Source: JACKBJ01 sp964549495 (GTDB lineage: Bacteria; Chloroflexota; Anaerolineae; Epilineales; Epilineaceae). From it: a stretch of 26,969 nt of DNA. A model generated the notes under the pieces. The model worked only from the letters and a program-made list of their open reading frames with translations. It did not search any database and had not been told where the DNA came from. Numbering within the stretch: the first letter of the stretch is position 1; each line of letters starts with the position of its first letter. Location: NCBI GenBank assembly GCA_964549495.1, contig CAZJWJ010000072.1:1-26969 (forward strand), in the 5' to 3' direction. The position numbers were made by a program, and so were the translations under genes. This document shows, piece by piece, positions 15,748 through 23,874 of this stretch.

Positions 15748-16281
15748 ATGATGGACGAGTTCTTTGCAATCCTAGCCGGCGTGGTCGTGGTCAGCATGCC
15801 CTTCCTGCTGGTGGCCTTCATGCGCTTCTTGCGCTACCGAGAGACGATGGCGCTGGCCGAGCACGGACTGCTGCGCGAGGTCATGGATCGGCCCCGCGGG
15901 GGTGGTCAGGGCATGCTGCGCTGGGGCATCATCCTGACCGCCCTGGGCACGGCGCTCAGCTGCGGGCTCTGGCCCATCGGCTTCGCGGTGGGGGGTGGCT
16001 TCCCCTTGGGCTTCGGCCCCTGGATGCTGGTCGGCTTCCTGCCGCTGTCCTTCGGCCTGGCGCTGCTCTTGATCCACCGGCTCGGCCCGGAGGTCGAGGA
16101 GGTCGAGTACTACGACGACGAGCTGCCCGCCGGCGGACCCTACGGCGTGGGCATGGGACGCATCGGCCCGGAGCGCGGCAACCTGGAGGGACTGCCGGCC
16201 GTCGAGGGCGCGGTGCCGGCCGGCGCGCATCCGGGCCGGCCGTCCGATTCGAATGCGGTCGACTTCGACGACGAGGGCTGA
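15748..16281 (+). CDS. DUF6249-type two- to three-TM membrane protein
   Basis: The product has 177 residues from the first of two adjacent ATGs (15748/15751), preceded by GAGGAG. TM1 lies at about 4-27, followed by a cytoplasmic RYRETMALAEHGL stretch. Two further helices (about 58-80 and 85-108) end at LLIHRLGPE. The C-terminal 70 residues are acidic and Gly/Pro-rich. This hydrophobic helix, MALAEHGL motif and paired-helix pattern is what I know of DUF6249; the function is unknown. It lies 74 bases after the DUF4097 gene with no terminator between them, so it is part of the ECF-linked operon. A hairpin follows at 16328. Confidence 0.82.
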   Translation: MMDEFFAILAGVVVVSMPFLLVAFMRFLRYRETMALAEHGLLREVMDRPRGGGQGMLRWGIILTALGTALSCGLWPIGFAVGGGFPLGFGPWMLVGFLPLSFGLALLLIHRLGPEVEEVEYYDDELPAGGPYGVGMGRIGPERGNLEGLPAVEGAVPAGAHPGRPSDSNAVDFDDEG

Positions 16282-16327
16282 TCGCGGTCTACTGCAGATC
16301 GTCGATGACAGGATGGCCGTAGCAAGC

Positions 16328-16373
16328 GGCCCGGTAGGTCACGCGAGAGGATCGCGCCATGACCTACCGGGCC
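16328..16373. terminator. Long hairpin shared by convergent genes
   Basis: A perfect 14-base stem (16328-16341 with 16360-16373) continues as an inner CGCGA/TCGCG stem (16342-16346 with 16352-16356) around GAGGA. It lies between the DUF6249 gene and the sulfatase gene, which converge, so it probably terminates both. Neither side has a clear T-run. Confidence 0.7.
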
Positions 16374-16397
16374 CCTTGGTGTTCGAGCCAAGATGCA

Positions 16398-17849
16398 TCA
16401 GGGCAACCAGCGTTCCAAGGCCGGCAGCAGGATGGGCGATCGCGCGGGCAGGCTCGGGTCACCACCCTCCAGCAGCCGATCGAGCCGCTCGCGCAGCGCC
16501 TGTAAGGCCGCCTGACCGGCGTCATCGAGACCGGTCGTAATCAGCTCGCGGGCCTCGTAGGGATCGGCGACCAGATCGTAGAGCGCCTCGATGCCATCGT
16601 CGTAGCGGATGTACTTGTAGCGCGCGTCGCGGATGGTCTTGCCCTCGGCAGGCGAGCCGCCCTCGCTGCCGAAGAGTTCGCTGAAGGCCCAATCGCGTAA
16701 GGCGGGCGCCTGGTCCGAGGCCAGGTAGGGCCGGAGGCTGAGCCCGTCGATGTCGGCCGGCCAGTCGGCGGCCGGCAGACCCAGCAGGTCGAGGGCGGTG
16801 GGCATCAGATCGACCGAGTGGATCGGGTAGGCGACCGATCGGCCGGGAGCCTCGATGCCGGCGCCGGAGACGATCAGCGGGGTCCGAATTCCCCCTTGGC
16901 GCAGGGTGCCCTTGGCCGTCTCGCGATCGAAGGGCTGGCCGATGGTGCGCTGGGGCGATCCGTTGTCGCCGACGAAGACCAGGGTGGTGCGCTGGCGGAC
17001 CAGCGGGTCGATGCCGGACCAGAGCCGGCCGATCTCGCGGTCCATGGCCTCGATGGCCGCCAGGTAGTAGGGCGTGGCGCCGCTGCCCCGCTCCGGGGGA
17101 TCGCCGGGCGGGAGGTCGACGGTGTGCAGGTCCTCCGGCGGCCGATGGAAGGGGGCGTGGGGCGTATTGAAGGCCAGCCACAGGAGCCAAGGGCGCTCGC
17201 CTTGCTGCTCGATCCAAGCCGCGGCGTCGTCCACCTGCACGCTGGTGGCGTAGCCGGTCTCCAGCGCCGTCTGCCCGTCGACGCTGCGCTGCCAAGCGTA
17301 GTAGTCGTCGATGGGACCCAAGGCGCCGGCGAAGTAGCCGAAGCCGTGGTCCGTGGGACCGTTCCGACCACCGCCCAGATGCCACTTGCCGATGACCGCG
17401 TGGGCCACGCCCAAGTCCGGATGGGCGTCCAAGACCTCGGGCAGGATGGTCTCGCCGGCCGGCAAGGCCCCCGCCTCGACCGGCCCCACCGTGCCGACCC
17501 CCGTGCGAAAGCCGAAGCGCCCGGTCAGCGCCGCGGCCCGAAAGGGCGTGCAGAGCGGATAGGCCCAGAACTGCTCGAAGGTGACCCCGGCATCCGCCAG
17601 CGCGTCCAGGTTGGGCGTGAAGGCCGGGCTGCTGCCGACGCCGTAGCGAGCCATGGTGTCCACGCCCATGTCGTCGGCGACGATGAAGAGGACGTTGTGG
17701 GCGTCGTGCTGGGCGGTCGCGGTCTCTTGGAAAGGGGTCGAGCTCGCGGTGATCGACATCAAGATGGTAACCAGCGCACATCGGCCGAGCTGGCGTCGAC
17801 GTTGCGGCTTGCGCTCGATCGTCCAGACGGATTCGACCTCGCCATTCAT
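16398..17849 (-). CDS. Secreted sulfatase (alkaline phosphatase-like superfamily)
   Basis: From the ATG at 17849 (GGGGGTG just upstream) the product has 483 residues. Basic residues 13-23 and a hydrophobic stretch (25-36) form a signal peptide, with cleavage likely after ATA at 44-46. Metal ligands D59-D60 (VADDMG), the active-site C100-T-P-F-R then AAALTGR, GKWHLG, FNTPHAPFH, GDNGS and KGTLRQGGIRTP are family I sulfatase motifs. The cysteine is normally converted to formylglycine in CxPSR or CxPxR; here the fourth position is Phe, which is unusual though still CxPxR. The enzyme hydrolyses sulfate esters outside the cytoplasm. It lies 78 bases after the tandem glycosyltransferase gene on the same strand, so it may trim a sulfated surface glycan, or it may scavenge sulfate. 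No maturation enzyme is in the window. Confidence 0.93.
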   Translation of the reverse strand: MNGEVESVWTIERKPQRRRQLGRCALVTILMSITASSTPFQETATAQHDAHNVLFIVADDMGVDTMARYGVGSSPAFTPNLDALADAGVTFEQFWAYPLCTPFRAAALTGRFGFRTGVGTVGPVEAGALPAGETILPEVLDAHPDLGVAHAVIGKWHLGGGRNGPTDHGFGYFAGALGPIDDYYAWQRSVDGQTALETGYATSVQVDDAAAWIEQQGERPWLLWLAFNTPHAPFHRPPEDLHTVDLPPGDPPERGSGATPYYLAAIEAMDREIGRLWSGIDPLVRQRTTLVFVGDNGSPQRTIGQPFDRETAKGTLRQGGIRTPLIVSGAGIEAPGRSVAYPIHSVDLMPTALDLLGLPAADWPADIDGLSLRPYLASDQAPALRDWAFSELFGSEGGSPAEGKTIRDARYKYIRYDDGIEALYDLVADPYEARELITTGLDDAGQAALQALRERLDRLLEGGDPSLPARSPILLPALERWLP

Positions 17850-17927
17850 TTCACACCCCCGGGCAGTGCTCGATCTCGATGATTCACGACATGCACGAGC
17901 TTGCACATCGATCTGGAGGTTGCAACG

Positions 17928-20210
17928 TCAGGATGTGGGCCGCGGTTGGATCGAGTCCTTGTCGATCAATCCGAGGATGGCCTCTTGCCAATCCCCCGCC
18001 CGCCGAGCCAGCACCCGCTCGGTCATCAGATAGCGCCGGCCGGCCCGCCCGATCTCGACCCGCCGCTCCTCGCCGGCGATCAGACCCTCCAGCGCGTCCT
18101 CCCAGGCCTCCGCCCGGTTCTCGACCAACAAGCCGGTCCGGCCGTCCTCGACCGTCCCGGAGTAGGCCGGCATGTCGCTGCAGACCACCGCCGCCCCGAG
18201 CGCGCAGCCGTCCAGGAACTTCACGTCCGACTTGCAGCGCGTGAAGGGCGTCTCGACCAAGGGCGCCAGGGCGATGTCCCAGCCCATGCGGCCGGTGAAC
18301 CAAGGCAGGAAGCGCGTGTACTCCCGATCGGCCGGGTGGGGCCGGCGGATGGTCAAGGGCAGGTCCTCGAGCCCCGGCAGGGCATCGGTCTCGCGCAGGA
18401 CGCCGACCAGCTCGACCTGGATCCGGCCCGGATGGCGGTCGCAGATCGCTCGGAGCGCCGGCAGGATCAGCGCCAGGTCGGCCCGATGCGTGGCCGTGCC
18501 CATGTAGCCGATGGTCAAGGGTCGCCGGCCGAAGGGCGTCTGCCAGGGCGCAGGGCCGGCCCGGCCGAGCAAGCGCTCGTCCAGCGCGTTGGGCAAGAGG
18601 GCCAGCGGCAAGTCCGGCGCCTCGCGCCGCAGCCGCTCGGCCAGCGGCCGGCCGGTGACCAGGGCGCCATCGGCCTCGGTCAGCAGCCGGCGCAGCAGCT
18701 CCTCCTGGGCCTCGCTCGGCCAGTCGCCGCGCTCGGCGCGCAGGTCGAGCAGGTTGTCGTCCAGGGCCAAGAGCAGGCGCGCGCCGGCACGCCGGATTCG
18801 GTCGAGCAAGGCGTCGACGTGCTCCTCACGCAGGTCCGGTCGCCAGAGCCGGTCGAGGATCACCGCCTCGACGGGCTGGCCGGCGTAGGCCGGTCGAAAG
18901 CGCGGTTCGACCTGGCCGCCGGCCGCCGGGTGAGTCAGGGGCCGCAGCAGGCGTAAGTGGGCGCTGGCGTGGGGTTCGTATCGGTCATCGGCATACTCGT
19001 AGAGCACCTGGAGCCGGGCGGGTGGGCGTTCGCGCGCTCTTTCGGGGTCTGGTTCCATCGGCGCGCGGTGCGAGGCCGACCGCGTCGTCGCCGCCGCGCC
19101 GGCCTGCGACCCGCGCTCGGTCTTCGACGCGACCCTCGAGGAACCGACGACCAGCCGATCCAGCGCATCCAGCCAGCGCGGTGCGAGCGCACCAACCGTG
19201 CGCTCGCCCAGTAGGTAGTCGCGGGCCGCCTTGGCGATCCGGGCCCGCAGCGGGGCATCCGCCATCAAGCGCTCGAGCCCCGCCTCCCAAGCCAGCGGAT
19301 GATTCGGCGCCAGCCAGCCGGTCTCGGCCTGGCGCACCGTTCCGCTGTAGGCCGGCACGTGGCTGTAGATGCCGGCCGCCCCCAAGGCCGCGTAGTCCAG
19401 ATGCTTCAGGTCCGACTTGCAGCGGGTGAAGGGGCTGTCGGCAAGTGGGGCCAGGGCGATGTCCCAGCGTAGCGAGCGGGTGAACCAGGGCAGGAAGGCC
19501 GCGTAGGTCGAGGCCCCCTGGGGAACTTCGACGATGCGCCAAGGAAGGTCGCCTAGCAGCGACTCGGCGGCGGCGGGGTCGGCCACGCCCACCAGCTCTA
19601 GCGTGAAGCGGCCGGGCTGGCGCGCGTGCAGGGCACGCAAGGCCGGCAGGATCATCGCCAGGTCATCCGCGTGGGTGAAGGTGCCCATGTAACCCAGGGT
19701 CAGGGGTCGGTCGAGGTCGACCGCGTCGGGACCGAGCGGGATCGGCGCCAGGTCGAGCAGGCGCTCGTCGAGGGCATTGGGGACCACCACGCGGTCGACC
19801 GGGAAGGCGGCCAGGCGGCGCGAGAGGGGTTCGGTGGTCAGGAGGAAGGCACCGGCGGCGCGCAGCAGGTGGTGCAGGCTGCGGACCTGGCCGCTGCCGG
19901 CCCAGCGCGGGCGGTCCAGGGCCAGGTCGAGGAAGTCGTCGTCCATGGCGTGGATCAGGCGCGCGCCCGAGGCGCGGATGCGGTCGAGCAGGGCATCCAG
20001 CAGGGCCGCCGGCAGGCGGGGGCTGATCAGGCGGTCGATGATAACCGCGTCGACCGGCCGGCCGTCGTAGTTCCGACCGAAGCTCACCTCCAGGTGGGGC
20101 CGGATGGCCGGATGCGTCAGCGGTCGCAGCAGGCGCAGCTCGGCCGCGCCGAAGGGCGCCAGGTCGGGACCGTGCTCGTAGACGACGTGCAGGCGCAGCC
20201 GGCGGGCCAT
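17928..20210 (-). CDS. Tandemly duplicated glycosyltransferase (two GT-B halves)
   Basis: The product has 760 residues made of two copies (about 1-355 and 395-760) of one glycosyltransferase unit. Each copy has RLRLL...LRLLRPLTHP near the start, D(A/D)(L/D)(L/D)D, VVPNALDERLL or LLPNALDERLL, LT(L/I)GYMGT.TH..DLA.ILPALRA, ELVGV, FLPWFT...WDIALAPL..(S/T)PFTRCKSD(L/V)K.LD and AYSGTV...GWLA/GLLV. The second half is the standard GT-B C-terminal nucleotide-sugar domain (GT4-like). The linker (about 356-394) is Ser/Arg/Ala-rich and contains Met385, just where a separate second gene would start, so this looks like a fusion after tandem duplication. It starts 5 bases after the stop of the methyltransferase-GT2-GT4 gene and is surely co-transcribed. 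It would add sugars to a surface polysaccharide; donors and acceptors cannot be told. Confidence 0.93.
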   Translation of the reverse strand: MARRLRLHVVYEHGPDLAPFGAAELRLLRPLTHPAIRPHLEVSFGRNYDGRPVDAVIIDRLISPRLPAALLDALLDRIRASGARLIHAMDDDFLDLALDRPRWAGSGQVRSLHHLLRAAGAFLLTTEPLSRRLAAFPVDRVVVPNALDERLLDLAPIPLGPDAVDLDRPLTLGYMGTFTHADDLAMILPALRALHARQPGRFTLELVGVADPAAAESLLGDLPWRIVEVPQGASTYAAFLPWFTRSLRWDIALAPLADSPFTRCKSDLKHLDYAALGAAGIYSHVPAYSGTVRQAETGWLAPNHPLAWEAGLERLMADAPLRARIAKAARDYLLGERTVGALAPRWLDALDRLVVGSSRVASKTERGSQAGAAATTRSASHRAPMEPDPERARERPPARLQVLYEYADDRYEPHASAHLRLLRPLTHPAAGGQVEPRFRPAYAGQPVEAVILDRLWRPDLREEHVDALLDRIRRAGARLLLALDDNLLDLRAERGDWPSEAQEELLRRLLTEADGALVTGRPLAERLRREAPDLPLALLPNALDERLLGRAGPAPWQTPFGRRPLTIGYMGTATHRADLALILPALRAICDRHPGRIQVELVGVLRETDALPGLEDLPLTIRRPHPADREYTRFLPWFTGRMGWDIALAPLVETPFTRCKSDVKFLDGCALGAAVVCSDMPAYSGTVEDGRTGLLVENRAEAWEDALEGLIAGEERRVEIGRAGRRYLMTERVLARRAGDWQEAILGLIDKDSIQPRPTS

Positions 20211-20215
20211 GGGGC

Positions 20216-23200
20216 TCAGGCCGGCGGGGCGTCGGGTGGGGCTTCGGTCGCCGCTTCGCTCGACCCTTGCCGGGCGGCCGCCGCGTCGATCTCGGCGCCG
20301 AAGAGGGCGTCGAGGATGCGGAAGGCCGGCCGCTCGGGGTAGAAGTCGCAGATATCGCGCAGCGCCTGCTGGCCCAAAGAGCGGCGCAGCTCGTGGTCCT
20401 GGACCAGGCGATCCAGGGCCGCCAGGCAGGCCGCTTCGCTAGCCGTGTCGACCACCAAGGCGTTGGCCTCGTGCACCGCGAAGCTGCCCGCGCCGCCGTG
20501 GGCCGGCAGGATCACCGCGCAGCCGGCCGCCATGGCCTCCATGGCCGTCAGACCCATCGCCTGGTGGGTCGAGAAGTCGACGAAGACCTCGCTCTGGGCC
20601 AAGAGGTCGGCCACCTGGCGCGGGTGCAGGCTGCCGGCCAGCTGGAAAGGGAAGTCGCGCGGCAGGTCCTCCCAGCCGCCGTGGTGCGGCTCGACGCCGA
20701 AGATGCGGCATTCGACCTTGGGCCCGTGGCGCCGCGAGATCTCGGCCAGCACCCGCATCGTCAGGGCCGGCGAGCGGAAGGGCGTGCCCGGCCGCACCAT
20801 GGCCACGATGCGCAGCGGCCGACCCGGCCAGGCCGGCGGTCGCTGGGGCCGCGGCCGGAAGGCGTCCAGATCGTAGCTGGGCCCGACCACCGCGGGCTCG
20901 ATGCCGTAGAGCCGCCGCAGCTCGCCGGCATTCCACGCGGTCTTGGTGAAGATGCACAGATCCGGGATCAGCCGGTAGCTCTCCAGGGCGGCATGGAAGC
21001 GCTCGCTGCCCGGCGGGTAGAAGTAGGCCTCGACGTCCTGCACGTAGTAGCCGTAGCGCGCCCGATCGCCGTTGGGCCCGCGCCGGGCCAGGTCGAGCCA
21101 GGCCACCGACTCGTAATGCGTGGCCACCAGGGCATCCCAGCGGGCCGCCTCGGCGCCCAGGTCCTGCTCGCGGCCCCAGATCACCGGCAGGTCCAGGTCC
21201 GGGTAGGCCGCCTCGAACATCGGACGGTGCTTCTCCAGGTTGAAGAGCGACACCGAGACGCCCATCTGCCGCATGGCCCGCGCCTCGCGCAGGACGATGT
21301 TGGCCCCGCCGCCGGCCGCGCCCAGAGGCAGGACGAAGAGCAGGCTGCGGCCGCCGAAGCGATCGCGGCCGCCGCGGCGGATGCGCTGGCGGTCGACCAG
21401 GCGCTGGCTGCGGGCGCGGATGCCCTCCAGCACCGGGTCGTCGCGCAGCTGGGCCTCGTCGCCGATCAGGCGCGGGGCGCCGTGGCGCTCGACCAGGACG
21501 CGGCCGGCCCGATCCGCCAGGCACTTGCGCCGGTCGTGCGAGTAGCTCTTGGACTGGGCGTGCCAGACGAAGGCATCGTCGGCCAAGAGCAGGCGCCAGC
21601 CGGCGTCGCGGGCCCGGATGCAGTAATCGTTCTCCTCGCCGTAGCCCGCGCCGAAGGCTTCCTCGTCGAAGGGCCCCATCGCTTCGAGGATGTCGCGGGT
21701 GATCAGCAGGCAGAAGCCGTTGAGGATGCTCATCTCCGGCCACAGCCGGCCGCTGTCGGCCGCCACCAGCGCCGCCATCTCGTCGATGTCCACATCCTCC
21801 GGCAGGCGGTTCTCGGCCCAGTCTCCGTCCTCGCTCACCCGCGGGATGCTCTGGTAGGAGGCCGTGTTCGACAGCGGGCCGACCAGGCCCACCTTGGGGT
21901 CCGACGCAGCGCAGTCGAGCATGCGGTCCAGCCAACCGGCCGTGACGATGGTGTCGCTGTTGAGCAGGACCACGCAGTCGGCCTGGCTGGCCCGCAGGCC
22001 TGCGTTGGCCGACCGGGTATAGCCCCGCGCCTCCTCGTGACGGATCGAGCGGGCCTGCTCGGGATAGCGGGCGACGAAGTCATCGACGAGCGCCGCCGCC
22101 TCAGGGCCGCTGCCGTCGTCGACCAGGATCAGGCCGTAGGGCGGCGCGCTGTGGCGCAGGACGCTGTCCAGGCAGCGGGCCAGGTCCTCGGCCGCGTCGT
22201 GGACGCAGATGACGATGTCGACCGTGGCCCCGTGATCCGGCGGCGGCTCGACCTCGGGCACCGGCGGCACCTCGATGCGCTCGATGCGCTCCGGGTGGCG
22301 CAGGCGCCGACGCTCGCGCCGCCGCCAGTCCAGCCAGCCCCTGCCCTCGCGCCAGAGGTGGCCGGCCAGGTAGCGTGCGCCCTTCGCCCGCAGCATGGCC
22401 CGCCAACCCAAGGCCGTGACGAAGGCACGCTCGGGGAGGCTACCCGGCGGCAGGAAGCGGGCGCGAGCCTGCTGCAGGCGCGCCAGGAGCGCGTAGCCCG
22501 GCGAGCCCTCCAGGGCCAGCCAGCGCGAGCGCCAGGCATGCAGCTGGTCGCGCAGATGCTCGATCTCCTGGGCCTGACCGTAGAGCTGGACCTCGAGCGC
22601 CTGGCGCAGGTCCTCGCCCCGCGCCACCGCATCGCGCTCGGCGGCCAGCGCCCGCTCGCGATCGGCCAGCTGATCGCGCAGGCCCACCGCCACCTCGCGC
22701 CGGGTGCGGTTCTCGCGCTCGATCTGGTACAGCCGGCGCTCGTAACCCGCCAGCGCCCGCCGCGCCGCATCCGGCGCATCGCCCTTGCGAAAGCGCATCG
22801 CCCAGGGCGTCAGGAAGCTGGCATCGAAGTCGAGGTCGCGGTAGAAGCCCTGCCGCGCAAAGAGCTCGGCCCAATGCTCGGGCGGCCGCACGTTGAGGTG
22901 GGTCAACTCCTCCAGATCCTCCGGCGAGGAGGAGAAGAGGATGTCGTCGGCATGCGCGCAGAGGTTGGCGATGGCCGCCGGCGCCTCGGCCGGCGGCATG
23001 TGCTCCAGCACCTCGACGCAGGTGATCAGGTCGTAGCGCCGGCCGAAGGGTTCGGTGACCGAGCCGACTCGCACATGATCGCGGATGCTCTCGTGGGCCT
23101 GCCCGATGGCGTAATCCGAGACGTCGACGCCCTCGGCGTCCACGCCCCGCTGGCGCAGGGTCTCGACCAGAAAGCCCATCGCGCAGCCCGCATCCAGCGC

Positions 23201-23335
23201 CGAGGCGGGCTGGATGGACTCGACGGCCACCTCGCGAAAGAAGGCCAACCAGACCTCGTCCCGCCGGTAGGGCCGGCCGCAGCCGTGAGCATAGTAGTCG
23301 GCGTCGTAGACGCGGGCGTAGCCTGGGGAAGCCAT
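20216..23335 (-). CDS. Three-part fusion: SAM methyltransferase, coiled coil, GT2 and GT4 glycosyltransferases
   Basis: The product has 1039 residues. Residues about 1-180 are a class I methyltransferase (D48-A-G-C-A-M-G54 SAM loop, then CVEVLEHMPP). Residues about 191-272 are charged heptads forming a coiled coil. A basic segment follows. A GT2 domain starts at V372 (VDIVICVHDAAEDLARCLDSVLRH) with the N-S-D461-T metal site and the GYGEENDYCIRARDAG segment. From about 660 a GT-B domain (LLFVLPLGAAGGGANIVLREA, then FVDFSTHQAMGLTAMEAMAAGCAVI and GGAGSFAVH) completes the protein. Such fusions build and modify O-antigen or capsule chains, with the methyltransferase possibly capping or decorating sugars (inference). 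The ATG at 23335 follows a TTGTGC-17-TACCCT pattern closely, leaving almost no leader. An in-frame ATG at 23455 would lie upstream of that promoter. It heads the operon with the tandem glycosyltransferase. Confidence 0.95.
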   Translation of the reverse strand: MASPGYARVYDADYYAHGCGRPYRRDEVWLAFFREVAVESIQPASALDAGCAMGFLVETLRQRGVDAEGVDVSDYAIGQAHESIRDHVRVGSVTEPFGRRYDLITCVEVLEHMPPAEAPAAIANLCAHADDILFSSSPEDLEELTHLNVRPPEHWAELFARQGFYRDLDFDASFLTPWAMRFRKGDAPDAARRALAGYERRLYQIERENRTRREVAVGLRDQLADRERALAAERDAVARGEDLRQALEVQLYGQAQEIEHLRDQLHAWRSRWLALEGSPGYALLARLQQARARFLPPGSLPERAFVTALGWRAMLRAKGARYLAGHLWREGRGWLDWRRRERRRLRHPERIERIEVPPVPEVEPPPDHGATVDIVICVHDAAEDLARCLDSVLRHSAPPYGLILVDDGSGPEAAALVDDFVARYPEQARSIRHEEARGYTRSANAGLRASQADCVVLLNSDTIVTAGWLDRMLDCAASDPKVGLVGPLSNTASYQSIPRVSEDGDWAENRLPEDVDIDEMAALVAADSGRLWPEMSILNGFCLLITRDILEAMGPFDEEAFGAGYGEENDYCIRARDAGWRLLLADDAFVWHAQSKSYSHDRRKCLADRAGRVLVERHGAPRLIGDEAQLRDDPVLEGIRARSQRLVDRQRIRRGGRDRFGGRSLLFVLPLGAAGGGANIVLREARAMRQMGVSVSLFNLEKHRPMFEAAYPDLDLPVIWGREQDLGAEAARWDALVATHYESVAWLDLARRGPNGDRARYGYYVQDVEAYFYPPGSERFHAALESYRLIPDLCIFTKTAWNAGELRRLYGIEPAVVGPSYDLDAFRPRPQRPPAWPGRPLRIVAMVRPGTPFRSPALTMRVLAEISRRHGPKVECRIFGVEPHHGGWEDLPRDFPFQLAGSLHPRQVADLLAQSEVFVDFSTHQAMGLTAMEAMAAGCAVILPAHGGAGSFAVHEANALVVDTASEAACLAALDRLVQDHELRRSLGQQALRDICDFYPERPAFRILDALFGAEIDAAAARQGSSEAATEAPPDAPPA

Positions 23336-23344
23336 GGGGCGGCC

Positions 23345-23373
23345 AGGGTAGCACCGTCCGGGTGCCGGCACAA
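23345..23373 (-). promoter_or_regulatory. Possible promoter of the glycosyltransferase operon
   Basis: The minus strand has TTGTGC (23373-23368), 17 bases, TACCCT (23350-23345), ending 9 bases before the ATG at 23335. If used, the message would have a leader of about 2 bases or none. Matches to consensus are moderate. Confidence 0.4.
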
Positions 23374-23528
23374 TCGCGGAGGGCCCGCCGAGCCGCTCCA
23401 CTGAAAGGCCCGCGCGGGTCTCCCAGTCTCCCAGCACGCCGAGACGAGGCCGCAACCAGCGACCCCGTCTCGAGCACGCTCGGGGCTCGTCGAGCCCGCA
23501 CCCGCCTTCGCGACGACCAATGGCCCCT

Positions 23529-23544
23529 CCGACCGATGGGTCGG
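23529..23544 (-). terminator. Small hairpin after the 44-residue membrane peptide gene
   Basis: CCGACC-GATG-GGTCGG is a perfect 6-base stem with a 4-base loop. It begins 3 bases past the stop of the small gene at 23547-23681. No T-run follows on the minus strand. Confidence 0.4.
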
Positions 23545-23546
23545 CC

Positions 23547-23681
23547 TCATGTGCCGATGGCCTTCACCGCCAGGTCCAGCACCAGCGCCACGCCGACCAC
23601 CGAGGCCATCGACAGCGCCACGCAGAGCGAGAGCGACAAGCCGACCATCACCGCTACCACCAACCGATCTTGCCTGTTCAT
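23547..23681 (-). CDS. Small single-pass membrane peptide, hypothetical (44 aa)
   Basis: A 44-residue frame begins MNRQDRLVVAVMVGL and consists mostly of one hydrophobic helix (about 7-38) with a basic N-terminus and KAIGT at the end. GGGGGA lies 5 bases before the ATG, third codon positions are strongly G/C like the neighbouring genes, and a hairpin follows the stop. No family is recognised. It lies alone in the 539-base gap between the divergent glycosyltransferase operon and the O-antigen ligase-like gene. The remaining bases of the gap (23374-23528 and 23682-23860) show nothing else I can support. Confidence 0.6.
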   Translation of the reverse strand: MNRQDRLVVAVMVGLSLSLCVALSMASVVGVALVLDLAVKAIGT

Positions 23682-23862
23682 CTGCTTCCCCCAGTTGCAT
23701 TTCTGCCGACTCGACCGCCGCGCCTCCCGCATCCGCTCGTCATCGGCTCGTGACGCCCAGTATCCCCACCTCCCCGCCTCGAGGCTGTCGAAGCGCGCAC
23801 GCCAGTCCTGTGAGATGCCGCACAGCCCGCTGACGCCCGGCCGTTCCCGAGCGACCCTGCCA

Positions 23863-23868
23863 TATAAT
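23863..23868 (+). promoter_or_regulatory. Perfect -10 element placed for a leaderless transcript
   Basis: TATAAT is followed by CCCGAC and then the ATG at 23875. The usual 6-7 base distance from -10 to start would put the first transcribed base on the A of the ATG. No good -35 was found. Confidence 0.5.
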
Positions 23869-23874
23869 CCCGAC

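Noticed and set aside
13403..15769. A single 788-residue minus-strand protein containing the sigma factor
   Set aside because: Everything upstream of the sigma domain is antisense to the DUF4097 gene. Only the part from about 14026 is supported.
20267..23404. A 1045-codon plus-strand open frame opposite the methyltransferase-GT2-GT4 gene
   Set aside because: It mirrors a minus-strand protein with clear catalytic motifs, its translation is low-complexity and matches no domain. Long antisense frames are expected at this GC content.
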